DNA from: an uncultured Brachybacterium sp.
Lineage (GTDB): Bacteria; Actinomycetota; Actinomycetes; Actinomycetales; Dermabacteraceae
DNA: 64,000 nucleotides
Assembly: GCF_947500705.1 (NCBI RefSeq)
Contig: NZ_CANMSY010000002.1
Span: 372,001-436,000 of the forward strand
Direction of reading: 5' to 3'
Below the pieces are notes generated by a model. That model saw only the letters and a list, made by a program, of their open reading frames with translations, searched no databases and was not told the origin of the DNA. This document shows positions 1 through 7,527 of the stretch, in pieces (within the stretch, counting starts at the first letter, position 1; the number at the start of each line of letters is the position of its first letter). Position numbers and translations under genes: made by a program.

Positions 1-52
1 CCGCGAGATCCGCTTCGCACGGATCCCCGCGGAGCAGCTGCCCAGGGCCTGA
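1..52 (+). CDS. C-terminal end of an unidentified protein
   Basis: Only the last 16 codons are inside the window, ending in TGA at 50-52. The visible tail reads REIRFARIPAEQLPRA, which is too short to assign a family. The reading frame is supported by the strong hairpin that follows at 74-111, placed where a transcription terminator of this gene would be. Confidence 0.45.
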   Translation, partial: REIRFARIPAEQLPRA

Positions 53-73
53 GCTCGCCGACTGCTGGCGGCG

Positions 74-111
74 GAGAGCACACTCTGGTCATATATCCAG
101 AGTGTGCTCTC
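74..111 (+). terminator. Perfect hairpin after the first gene
   Basis: Positions 74-88 and 97-111 are perfect 15-bp reverse complements around an 8-base AT-rich loop (TCATATAT). The hairpin lies 22 bases past the stop of the partial gene and faces the convergent terminator at 174-208. No clear T-tract follows, as is usual in GC-rich actinobacteria. Binding of a dimeric regulator is an alternative reading. Confidence 0.6.
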
Positions 112-173
112 TGTCGCGAGTTCTCGACACACGCGGGAAAGAACGGACAGGCGGACAGGCGTGCGGACGAGCG

Positions 174-208
174 GAGGGCGGCGGCACCGTGATGGTGCCG
201 CCGCCCTC
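174..208 (-). terminator. Terminator of the subtilase gene
   Basis: A perfect 15-bp stem (174-188 with 194-208) with a 5-base loop GTGAT lies 38 bases past the stop of the minus-strand protease gene. Confidence 0.65.
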
Positions 209-246
209 TGTCTGCCGCGCAGGGCCGAGGCCCCGTGCGTTCTGAC

Positions 247-2931
247 TCAGCGCGCCCCGGGCTTGCCCGGGGTCGGGTTGTCGATCGTGAACTGCGGGGA
301 GGTGAAGGTCTCCCAGTGGTCCGGGTTCGCCGGATCACCCAGGGGCTTCAGCACCCGCATCTCGAGGATGTAGTCCCCGTTCTTCACGGTCTTGGACTTC
401 TGGTTCTTCAGCGCATAGCTGCCGTCCCAGGCGTAGACCTCGGGTGCGGCGGAGCGGCCGAGGTGGTCACCGGCGTCGATCAGGCCGACGGAGGGGTTGA
501 CCGGCTTGGCCTTCCCTCCCCCGTTGATCGAGTAGGCCGTGATCTCGAGCCGTTCCACCGGATAGCCGAAGTAGTACGCGAGGTAGGGGACGTCCCCCTC
601 CTGCATCGTGTAGGTGTGGCCGCCGTCGGGATCCAGCAGCACGCTGCCGGCTCCGTCGGAGACACCGAGGGACGGGAGCCCCATCCCCTGACCATCCAGC
701 ACCGGCAGCGCCTGGTAGTCACCGGAGAGTCCGGCGAAGGGCACGACGAGGTCGTCCTCGGCGCCGGTCAGGGTGATCCAGCCGCCGTAGATGATGCCGT
801 CCTCACCGAAGTCCTCACCGAGGACCACGTCGAGCTCGGTGCTGCTCCCGGCGGGCACGGTGACGGTGCCTGCGCCGGGCTCGGCGATGCCCGGGGCATC
901 GTAGAAGGCCGGGTTGTAGGTGGGATGGCCGGTGGCGATGCCGTGGCGGACGCCGACCTGGTAGGTCTGCTCCGCCTCGGAGTCGTTGTGGACGGTGAGG
1001 GTGACGGTCTTCAGGCCGCCCTCACCCTCGCCGAGGGAGATCGAGGGCTCATCGACGCGGGTGGCGGTGTGCACGGCGCCGACCATGTCCAGCAGGCCCG
1101 CACCCTGGCGGTGGACCGGCTCGAGGTAGTCGGCATCCGGGATCAGCGACCAGGTCAGCTGGTCCGCGGTGTTCATCATCGCGGTCTTCACGTCACGAGG
1201 AGTGAGCTCCGGGGAGGACTCCAGCAGCAGCGCGGCGGCGCCGGCGACATGGGGCGCCGCCATGGAGGTGCCGGACTTGGCACCGTGAGCGCCCTGTTCA
1301 AGCGGGATCGTGGACCAGATCGCGCCGCCGGGGGCGGCGATGTCGGGCTTGAGCTGCAGCTCGGCGGTGAGGCCGTAAGAGGAGAAGTCCGAGACCAGGC
1401 CCGCGGTGGGGTTCTCGAGGGTCACGGTGCCCTCCTGCCAGGCCCAGGTGACGTCGCCGGCGGCGAGCGCCTCCTGGAGGGCCAGGCCGTCGTCCTGGCT
1501 GATCATGACCACGGGGATGGTGATCGCGGGATCACCCTCGACCGTCGGGTTCACTGCGCCGGGGGCGTTGTTGTACAGGATCACGGCGTCATAGCCGGCT
1601 GCCTGACCGGAGAACGCCTTCTCATAGAAGGAGCAGACGCCGCGCTCGACGAGCAGGGCCTGGCCCGGACCGGTGGCCGGGGTGACCGCGGCAGGGTCGC
1701 AGGCCTGGCCTTCTGCGCTGCCCGGGGCGCCGGCGGAGACCAGGGCGAGCTCGCCGGAGGTGGGGATCGCCGGTGCGCCGGTGGCGCCGCTGTAGGCGAT
1801 CTCGGCGTCGGCGGCGGTCGCGTAGGGCGAGCGGAGGTGGGTGTTGTCCACCGAGGCGACGGTGATCGCGCCGGCGGCGACGCCGGGGGCACCGCTCGAG
1901 AAGGTCCCTGCGACGCCCTCGTTGCCGGCGGAGATCACCATGGTGACCCCGTTGTCGGTGAGCACATCGGACATCTGCGCGGTCGGGTAGTCCTGCCAGG
2001 TCACGAAGCTCGCGCCGAGGGACATGTTCACCACGTCCGCACCGTCCTCCATCGCCTGCTCCATCGCGGCGAGGATCACCTCGGTGCTGCTGGAGCCGTC
2101 GCAGCCGAACACGCGATAGGAGAGCAGGTCCACCTGGGGCGCCACGCCGAGCACCTCGCCGTCGGCGCCGATGATGCCCGCGACGTGGGAGCCGTGGCCG
2201 CCGCAGTCGTCGGGGTACTCATCCGGGGAGACGGGGATGCCCGCGCCGGCGTCGTAGTCGTCCCCCACGAAGTCGTAGCCGCCCACCACCCGGTCGCCCG
2301 GGAAGTCTGCCGTCTGGTCGTTGGTGCCGGAGCCCCCGAGATCGGGGTGGTTGTAGTCGATGCCGGAGTCGATGACGGCCACGGTGACGCCCTCGCCGGT
2401 GAGGCCGTCGACCTGCTGGACCTGGTCCACACCGGTCATGGCGTTGCCGTAGATGTCCTTCGGGGCGGCATCGACGGGCTCGGGCATCGAGACCTCGAGC
2501 ACCGGGTAGACGGCCGTCACGCCGGCGACATCACGCAGCTTGGCGACGTCGGCATCGTCCATCGCGACCGACATGCCGTTCCAGCCGGCCACGAAGCTCT
2601 CCTCGACCTCCATCGAGATCTGGGCGGCCTCTGCGCGGTCGTGGACCTGCTCCTGGGCACGGGAGTTCGCCGAGGAGCTGCCGCCGCGGAGTGTGGGGGC
2701 TCCCTCGACCTGGACGAGCCAGCGGCCCGGGATCGCGGTCTCCGCCGAGTCCAGGACCTCGTCCGGGGTGGGGACCTCGACACCGAGCTCCGAGGCGGTG
2801 CCGAGGAGTTCGGGAGGGCCTCCCTCGGCGAGAGCGGGTGGGGCGACCAGCAGGCCGGCCACGAGGGCCGCACCGGCGCCGGCTGCGAGCGCGCTGCGGG
2901 GCCTGGGCAGATCTGAACGGTTGAAGTGCAT
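247..2931 (-). CDS. Secreted subtilisin-like serine protease (S8) with PA insert
   Basis: An 894-residue exported endopeptidase. It has a signal peptide (hydrophobic stretch about 13-36, ending near ALAEGG), an I9-type inhibitory propeptide (about 65-155) and an S8 catalytic domain. The triad is Asp188 (VIDSGID), His246 (GGHGSH) and Ser556 (GTSMAAPH), with Asn337 in SAGNEG as the oxyanion residue. A PA domain (about 380-500) is inserted between Asn337 and Ser556, as in lactocepin/C5a-peptidase-type subtilases, and a beta-rich C-terminal part (about 590-894) follows. No LPXTG or transmembrane anchor is seen, so release into the medium is likely. The ATG at 2931 follows GGAGG at a 9-base spacing. 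The gene stands alone, with its own terminator at 174-208. The substrate cannot be told from sequence. Confidence 0.93.
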   Translation of the reverse strand: MHFNRSDLPRPRSALAAGAGAALVAGLLVAPPALAEGGPPELLGTASELGVEVPTPDEVLDSAETAIPGRWLVQVEGAPTLRGGSSSANSRAQEQVHDRAEAAQISMEVEESFVAGWNGMSVAMDDADVAKLRDVAGVTAVYPVLEVSMPEPVDAAPKDIYGNAMTGVDQVQQVDGLTGEGVTVAVIDSGIDYNHPDLGGSGTNDQTADFPGDRVVGGYDFVGDDYDAGAGIPVSPDEYPDDCGGHGSHVAGIIGADGEVLGVAPQVDLLSYRVFGCDGSSSTEVILAAMEQAMEDGADVVNMSLGASFVTWQDYPTAQMSDVLTDNGVTMVISAGNEGVAGTFSSGAPGVAAGAITVASVDNTHLRSPYATAADAEIAYSGATGAPAIPTSGELALVSAGAPGSAEGQACDPAAVTPATGPGQALLVERGVCSFYEKAFSGQAAGYDAVILYNNAPGAVNPTVEGDPAITIPVVMISQDDGLALQEALAAGDVTWAWQEGTVTLENPTAGLVSDFSSYGLTAELQLKPDIAAPGGAIWSTIPLEQGAHGAKSGTSMAAPHVAGAAALLLESSPELTPRDVKTAMMNTADQLTWSLIPDADYLEPVHRQGAGLLDMVGAVHTATRVDEPSISLGEGEGGLKTVTLTVHNDSEAEQTYQVGVRHGIATGHPTYNPAFYDAPGIAEPGAGTVTVPAGSSTELDVVLGEDFGEDGIIYGGWITLTGAEDDLVVPFAGLSGDYQALPVLDGQGMGLPSLGVSDGAGSVLLDPDGGHTYTMQEGDVPYLAYYFGYPVERLEITAYSINGGGKAKPVNPSVGLIDAGDHLGRSAAPEVYAWDGSYALKNQKSKTVKNGDYILEMRVLKPLGDPANPDHWETFTSPQFTIDNPTPGKPGAR

Positions 2932-3130
2932 CGTTGCATTCCTCCGGGGATGGGATGAGTGGTGCGCCGCGCATCATCGCGCCCGGATCCTCCGGCGCGC
3001 ACCGACGCACAGCATTCCATCACGTGGCGCCGCTGCCCGGGGAGAAACTACAGAACCTTTACCCATCGGTATCGCTGCGTCGCATGATGACGTCCGCGCC
3101 TGCTGCTCTCCGGGGGCAGGGGGCGCCGTA

Positions 3131-3136
3131 TACGCT
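3131..3136 (+). promoter_or_regulatory. Leaderless -10 box (TACGCT) for the DUF2079 gene
   Basis: TACGCT lies exactly 6 bases before the GTG at 3143, so transcription would begin on the start codon. The 211-base divergent spacer (2932-3142) otherwise shows only the protease ribosome-binding site near its left end. Confidence 0.5.
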
Positions 3137-3142
3137 CGCAGC

Positions 3143-4576
3143 GTGGACCGCCCGACCAACTCTCCTGCCGTTCCCGCGGTCTCTGCGGAGGCGGGCAGGC
3201 GTTCCCGACGACTGGTCCCTCCCCTGCTGGCACTGGCCGCGACCCTCGCCTACGGGATGCTGGGCTCCCAGCAGTTCCACCGTCTCGTCGCGCGCTCGTG
3301 GGATCTGGGGATCTTCACCCAGCTCGCTCGCGCCTACGGGGAGCTGCGGGCCCCGATCGTCCCTATCAAGGGCGACGACGTGAATCTGCTGGGCGATCAC
3401 TTCCACCCGCTGCTGGTGATGCTGGCCCCGGTGTGGTGGGTCTGGCCCTCGGGGGAGGCGCTGCTGTGGACGCAGGCACTGCTGTTCGGGCTCTCCGCGA
3501 TCCCGCTGACCCGACTTGCGATCGACCGCCTGGGGCCGGGGCTCGGCTCCCTCGCCGGCGGGGCCTATGTCTTCTCCTTCGGGCTGCAGTCCGCGGCGTC
3601 GGTCCAGTTCCATGAGATCGCCGTCGCGGTGCCGTTGCTGGCGCTGTCGCTGACGGCGCTGCTGCGCGGCAGAGCGCTCGGCGCGGTGCTCTGGGCGGCG
3701 CCGCTGGTCTTCGTCAAGGAGGACCTGGGGCTCACCGTCGCCCTCCTCGGGGTGCTGATCGCGCTGCGGCACCGCGAGCATCCGCGCCACCGCCGTGGAG
3801 GATGGGTGCTGGCCGGCTGGGGCGCAGGGTGGTTCGTGCTCTCGACCTTCGTGATCCTGCCGCTGCTGAACACTGCCGGGCAGTACGACTACACGGACAA
3901 CCTGGGCTCACCGCTGGAGGTGTTCTGGCCGCCGGTGAAGTGGCTGACGGTGCTGATGCTCTTGCTGGTCGCCGGCCTGATCGGTGGCCGCTCACCGCTG
4001 ATCGCGCTGATGCTGCCCACCCTCGCCTGGCGCTTCACCGGGACGGTCGAGTTCTACTGGGACTGGTACTGGCACTACAACGCGGTGCTGATGCCGATCG
4101 CGCTGGCCGCGATGCTGGACGCCCTCGGGGACCGGCGCACCGGGCACGCAACAGCCTGGTGGCGGCGGGACGCGCCACTCCCGGTGCGTCGGATCCGCGT
4201 CACCGCGGTCGCCGCCTCTGCGGCAGTCACCCTGCTGCTCGGTCCGGCGATGCCGGTGCTCGACGTGCTGCGGCCCGCGCAGTGGGAGCCGACCTGGCGG
4301 GCGGAGCCGGCAGCGGCGGCGCTCGGGGCGGTGCCCGACGGTTCGGTGCTCGCGGTGGACATCACGCTGATGGCCCAGGCGGTCCCCGACCATGACGTGC
4401 AGTGGGTGCACGGACCCAATCAGCGGGTGCCGGACTGCGTGCTCATTGACCGCTATGCCTTCTCCTGGGGCGACGGCCCGCCGCAGGACCTGCAGAGCTG
4501 GGCTCAGCAGCAGTGGGGCGCGGAATACCAGAAGGAGTTCGAGAGCGGCGGCTTCACCGTCGTGTGCCGGCCGTAG
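3143..4576 (+). CDS. DUF2079 multi-pass membrane protein
   Basis: A 477-residue integral membrane protein of the DUF2079 family, which resembles GT-C type glycosyltransferases; the function is unproven. Visible hallmarks are an early SWDLGIFTQ segment, the acidic loop GDDVNLLGDHFHPLLV, and about nine hydrophobic helices. A C-terminal extracytoplasmic part follows the last helix, with QWVHGPNQRVPDCVLID in it. The frame is open far upstream, but GTG 3143 is chosen because a -10 box sits 6 bases before it and the DUF2079 similarity begins just after. The last 23 bases overlap the convergent gene 4554-5372. Confidence 0.8.
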   Translation: MDRPTNSPAVPAVSAEAGRRSRRLVPPLLALAATLAYGMLGSQQFHRLVARSWDLGIFTQLARAYGELRAPIVPIKGDDVNLLGDHFHPLLVMLAPVWWVWPSGEALLWTQALLFGLSAIPLTRLAIDRLGPGLGSLAGGAYVFSFGLQSAASVQFHEIAVAVPLLALSLTALLRGRALGAVLWAAPLVFVKEDLGLTVALLGVLIALRHREHPRHRRGGWVLAGWGAGWFVLSTFVILPLLNTAGQYDYTDNLGSPLEVFWPPVKWLTVLMLLLVAGLIGGRSPLIALMLPTLAWRFTGTVEFYWDWYWHYNAVLMPIALAAMLDALGDRRTGHATAWWRRDAPLPVRRIRVTAVAASAAVTLLLGPAMPVLDVLRPAQWEPTWRAEPAAAALGAVPDGSVLAVDITLMAQAVPDHDVQWVHGPNQRVPDCVLIDRYAFSWGDGPPQDLQSWAQQQWGAEYQKEFESGGFTVVCRP

Positions 4577-5372
4577 CCTGCGAGCCCGTTCCCTGGTTGT
4601 CGTCGCCGCCGCGAGAGCCGCTGCGAGCGTCGGAGGCGCCGTCGCCGGCGGAGTCGCTGCCGCTTTCGGAGCCTTCGGTGCCGGGGGCTGCGGGGCTGGA
4701 TGGCACAGGATCATCAGGGGTCGTCGCCGTGCCCTCGCCTGGTGCGGGCTCCGTCGTCTCGGGATCGCTCGGCACTGGCGTCGTCGGAGCGTCCTGAGCG
4801 GGCTCCGTCGTGGGCTCCGTCGTAGGAGTCGGCTCCGGTTCTGGAGTCTCATTCCTGGGAGGAGTCGTGCTCGGTCGCGGCGCCGGTGCCTTCTCTGTGG
4901 CTGGCGGCGGGGTCCAGCCGCCGTTGCCGGAGCCATTGCCGCGGGTGCCGCCGCCGGTGGAATCGCTGCCGCTGCTGTCCTCGGTCCCGCGCTCGGCGTC
5001 GTCCTCCGCGGGCTCGGCGGGTGCCGGCTGCGTCTCCTCGGCGGGTGCGCTCTCGGTCTCCGCCGGCGTGGTCTCCTCGGCGGACTCGGCAGGCACCGGC
5101 GGGAGCGTCGTGCCGGCGGGGGTGGGGGCGCCGCCGCCATCCGAGGGGCCGGGAGTCGCGGATCCCGTCTCGGCGGGGAGCTCGACGGGTCTCTCCCCTG
5201 AATCACCGGCGAGGGCGGAGAGGGGCCCCATCCCGGCGGCACCGAAACCGGTCACCGTACCGACCCCGACGATGCTGGCGACCGCCAGGGCCCGCAGCAG
5301 TCCCTGATGGGTCGCACGAGGTGCGCTGCTGCGAATGCCGGTGGCGCGTCGCCTGCTCGACCCAGACCCCAT
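4554..5372 (-). CDS. Exported or membrane-anchored Pro/Thr/Glu-rich protein, unknown function
   Basis: A 272-residue protein not assigned to a family. It has a basic N terminus, one hydrophobic segment (about 25-50, GLLRALAVASIVGVGTVTGF) and then about 220 residues of low-complexity sequence rich in Pro, Thr, Glu, Ser and Gly, with no globular domain. This is the look of a cell-wall-spanning stalk with a single N-terminal anchor. The ATG at 5372 follows an AGGGAGAG ribosome-binding site. Its 3' end overlaps the convergent DUF2079 gene by 23 bases. Codon-position GC bias supports coding, but the low-complexity body makes this call less certain than its neighbours. Confidence 0.6.
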   Translation of the reverse strand: MGSGSSRRRATGIRSSAPRATHQGLLRALAVASIVGVGTVTGFGAAGMGPLSALAGDSGERPVELPAETGSATPGPSDGGGAPTPAGTTLPPVPAESAEETTPAETESAPAEETQPAPAEPAEDDAERGTEDSSGSDSTGGGTRGNGSGNGGWTPPPATEKAPAPRPSTTPPRNETPEPEPTPTTEPTTEPAQDAPTTPVPSDPETTEPAPGEGTATTPDDPVPSSPAAPGTEGSESGSDSAGDGASDARSGSRGGDDNQGTGSQATAGTRR

Positions 5373-5455
5373 CGATGCTCTCCCTGACTGTGCTGTTCTG
5401 CGTTCGGCTCAGGATACTGGCGCCTACCCTCTCCCGGCCTGCCGAGGGGCAGGGC

Positions 5456-6883
5456 TCACACTGGATCCGCCCGCTCCTGGGGCGAGCGCCGACCGCGATG
5501 GGGCCGGGGATCGGAGCGGGCGCGTTCCCGCAGCAGTCGTTCACGCTCGGCGCGCGCCGACTCCAGGCGCAGCCGCCACGGTGCATAGCGCTCTGCGGCG
5601 AGCGCGATCTGCAGCCCCCGGGAGAGGGCGAGATCGGTCGCCGAGGCCGGCAGCGCCGCGAGCTCGGCCGCGCGCTCCGGCAGATGGGCCGCTGTTCCGC
5701 AGGCGCTCCAGCGCGCGGCGACCTGCAGGATCCGGCTGCGGGTGTCGAGGATCGAGTGTCGGGCGCCGGGGATCTCGAGCAGCCGGGCACCGGGAATCCG
5801 CGTCGCGAGCTCGCGGGCGATGCGCGGGGGTGAGACCAGGTCCTGGGAGCCGGTGATCACGAGCGTCGGTGCGGTGATCGCCGGTGCCAGTTGGTGCAGA
5901 TCCAGCTGCTCCCCGGTGAACGGCGGCACCGCCCGTGCCTGCTCCGCTTCCAGCAGCAGCGGATCCAGCGGGCCGCCGTCGGCGTGATGCCCACCGCCGA
6001 GCTCGGTATGCAGGATCCGGGCGGTCAGGTCGTGCTCGATCACGTACGGGGTGGACTGCAGCCATGCCTGGTTCAGCACCTGACGGACGCTGGTCCAGGT
6101 CAGACGCCCGCGCCCCACGGCCAGCAGATCCACGAGATCACGCACGGCCTCCGGCCCGCCATGCTCGTGGACGGCGAGCACGACCGGCCCCGCCCTGTAG
6201 GCGTCGACCGTGCCTTCCTGTGCGAGCCGCCGCAGCGCCCGGGCGGTGGTGTCGGTGGACGGCTCGGTGCCGTCCCAGTACAGCGCGCGCAGCGCCTCCT
6301 GGGCGATCACCTCATCCCCCGCACCGGTCAGCGGCGAGTCCAGCACCAGCGAGTGCACCCGCTCGGGGTGGAAGATCGCGAGCAGCTGCGCGAGATAGGC
6401 GCCGTATCCGCTGCCCACCACCGCCGCCTGGGGGACCCGGGCATGATCGAGCACCGCCACCAGATCGCCGACCACCTCACGCAGAGCCATCGCATGAGGC
6501 GGGAGGTCCTCGCCCTCCGCATCGAGCCGCGACAGCCCCACCCCGCGGTGCTCCATCATCAGCACGTCCAGGCCCCGCCCCGCGAGGCTGCGACGCAGCA
6601 CGTCGTAGGGCAGCACTGAGGCTCGCGCCGGACCGCCGGGGATCAGCAGCACGGGCACCTGAGGCGCGGCAGTTCTGCTCGTGGCAGTGCTGCTCGCGGG
6701 GCGAACGCGGCGCGGGAGGGTGCGGGCGTAGCGCAGCGGGAAGAGCCGCGGATCCTCGGCGGAGAACTCGCGGTAGACCGTCATCAGGTCGTTGCGGAGC
6801 TGGAGCAGATCATCCTGCGCGGCACGATCGAAGAACTCCAAGGGCCGGGCGCGGGCGGAGCGGACTCCGGGCAGAGCGATCAT
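5456..6883 (-). CDS. Alpha/beta hydrolase, proline iminopeptidase-like (S33)
   Basis: A 475-residue cytosolic alpha/beta hydrolase resembling proline iminopeptidases. Visible features are the oxyanion segment LLIPGGPA, MEHRGVGLS after it, the nucleophile elbow GSGYGA (Ser), an Asp in ITGSQDLVSPP and the catalytic His in GARHSILD. A helical cap lies between the elbow and the acid. It is the last gene of a four-gene operon in which every junction overlaps by 4 bases (SRPBCC protein, prolyl oligopeptidase, DUF664 protein, this gene), so it may act with the prolyl oligopeptidase in peptide turnover. An esterase role cannot be excluded. Confidence 0.82.
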   Translation of the reverse strand: MIALPGVRSARARPLEFFDRAAQDDLLQLRNDLMTVYREFSAEDPRLFPLRYARTLPRRVRPASSTATSRTAAPQVPVLLIPGGPARASVLPYDVLRRSLAGRGLDVLMMEHRGVGLSRLDAEGEDLPPHAMALREVVGDLVAVLDHARVPQAAVVGSGYGAYLAQLLAIFHPERVHSLVLDSPLTGAGDEVIAQEALRALYWDGTEPSTDTTARALRRLAQEGTVDAYRAGPVVLAVHEHGGPEAVRDLVDLLAVGRGRLTWTSVRQVLNQAWLQSTPYVIEHDLTARILHTELGGGHHADGGPLDPLLLEAEQARAVPPFTGEQLDLHQLAPAITAPTLVITGSQDLVSPPRIARELATRIPGARLLEIPGARHSILDTRSRILQVAARWSACGTAAHLPERAAELAALPASATDLALSRGLQIALAAERYAPWRLRLESARAERERLLRERARSDPRPHRGRRSPQERADPV

Positions 6884-7527
6884 TCGCCGGTCCTCCCGTC
6901 GAGCAGCTCGACCAGGATGTCGAGCTGTCCGGCATGGCGCGCGGTCTCCTCGACCATATGCGCCAGCACCCAGCGCACGGTGCGCACCTCGCCCCCGCCG
7001 TGCAGCTCCTCCCCCGGGTCACGGGCTCCCAGCTGGGCCCGGGACTGCGCGGTGGCGCTGCGGTAGTCCTCGCGTGCTTCCGCGAGCGAGGCTCCGAGCG
7101 GAAGCGTCCATTCGCCGCTGGCGTCATGGCCGTCGGACCAGCTGTAGCCGACGTCCTCGAGCGGAACCCCGCCGAGCACCGCCCGGAACCAGTAGCGCTC
7201 GGTGTCGGCCAGATGCCGCAGCATCCCGGTCACGGTGGTCTCCGAGCTGACCAGTCGCCGAGCGGCCTGCTCGTCGCTCAGACCCTCGGTCTTGCACAGC
7301 ACGGTGGCGCGCAGGAAGTCGAGGAACCCCTCGAGGGTCTCCCGTTCCCCACCCAGCAGCGGTGACTCGGGGCGCTGTGCGGCGGGTTCGTCGGCGCTCT
7401 CCTGTGCCTGCGCCTGCTCCGCGGCGATCGCGCCCCGCTGCTCCGCCGCGAGCCGATCCACGAGGTCGTCCAGTCCTTCGACACGGCTCTCAGCGCTGCT
7501 CTCGGCACTGCTCTCGGGGCTGCTCAC
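6880..7527 (-). CDS. DinB/DUF664 family protein (putative thiol-transferase fold)
   Basis: A 215-residue protein whose C-terminal 150 residues match the DinB-like DUF664 fold, a four-helix metal-binding bundle found in thiol-dependent S-transferases including mycothiol-dependent ones. Candidate metal-binding histidines lie in HLADTERYW and HMVEETARHAGQLD. The N-terminal 60 residues are charged and probably disordered. The frame is open 24 bases further upstream, but GTG 7527 is preferred because it overlaps the upstream stop as GTGA. The 3' end overlaps the hydrolase start by 4 bases. Confidence 0.78.
   Translation of the reverse strand: MSSPESSAESSAESRVEGLDDLVDRLAAEQRGAIAAEQAQAQESADEPAAQRPESPLLGGERETLEGFLDFLRATVLCKTEGLSDEQAARRLVSSETTVTGMLRHLADTERYWFRAVLGGVPLEDVGYSWSDGHDASGEWTLPLGASLAEAREDYRSATAQSRAQLGARDPGEELHGGGEVRTVRWVLAHMVEETARHAGQLDILVELLDGRTGE

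Noticed and set aside
235-2916. An 893-codon plus-strand open frame opposite the subtilase gene, and similar long antisense frames (for example 16256-18013, 18473-20686, 28768-30360, 44776-47340, 60177-62261).
   Set aside because: They are frame shadows of GC-rich genes: compositions rich in Arg, Gly, His and Val with no domain, while the opposite strand carries complete protein families with correct catalytic residues.
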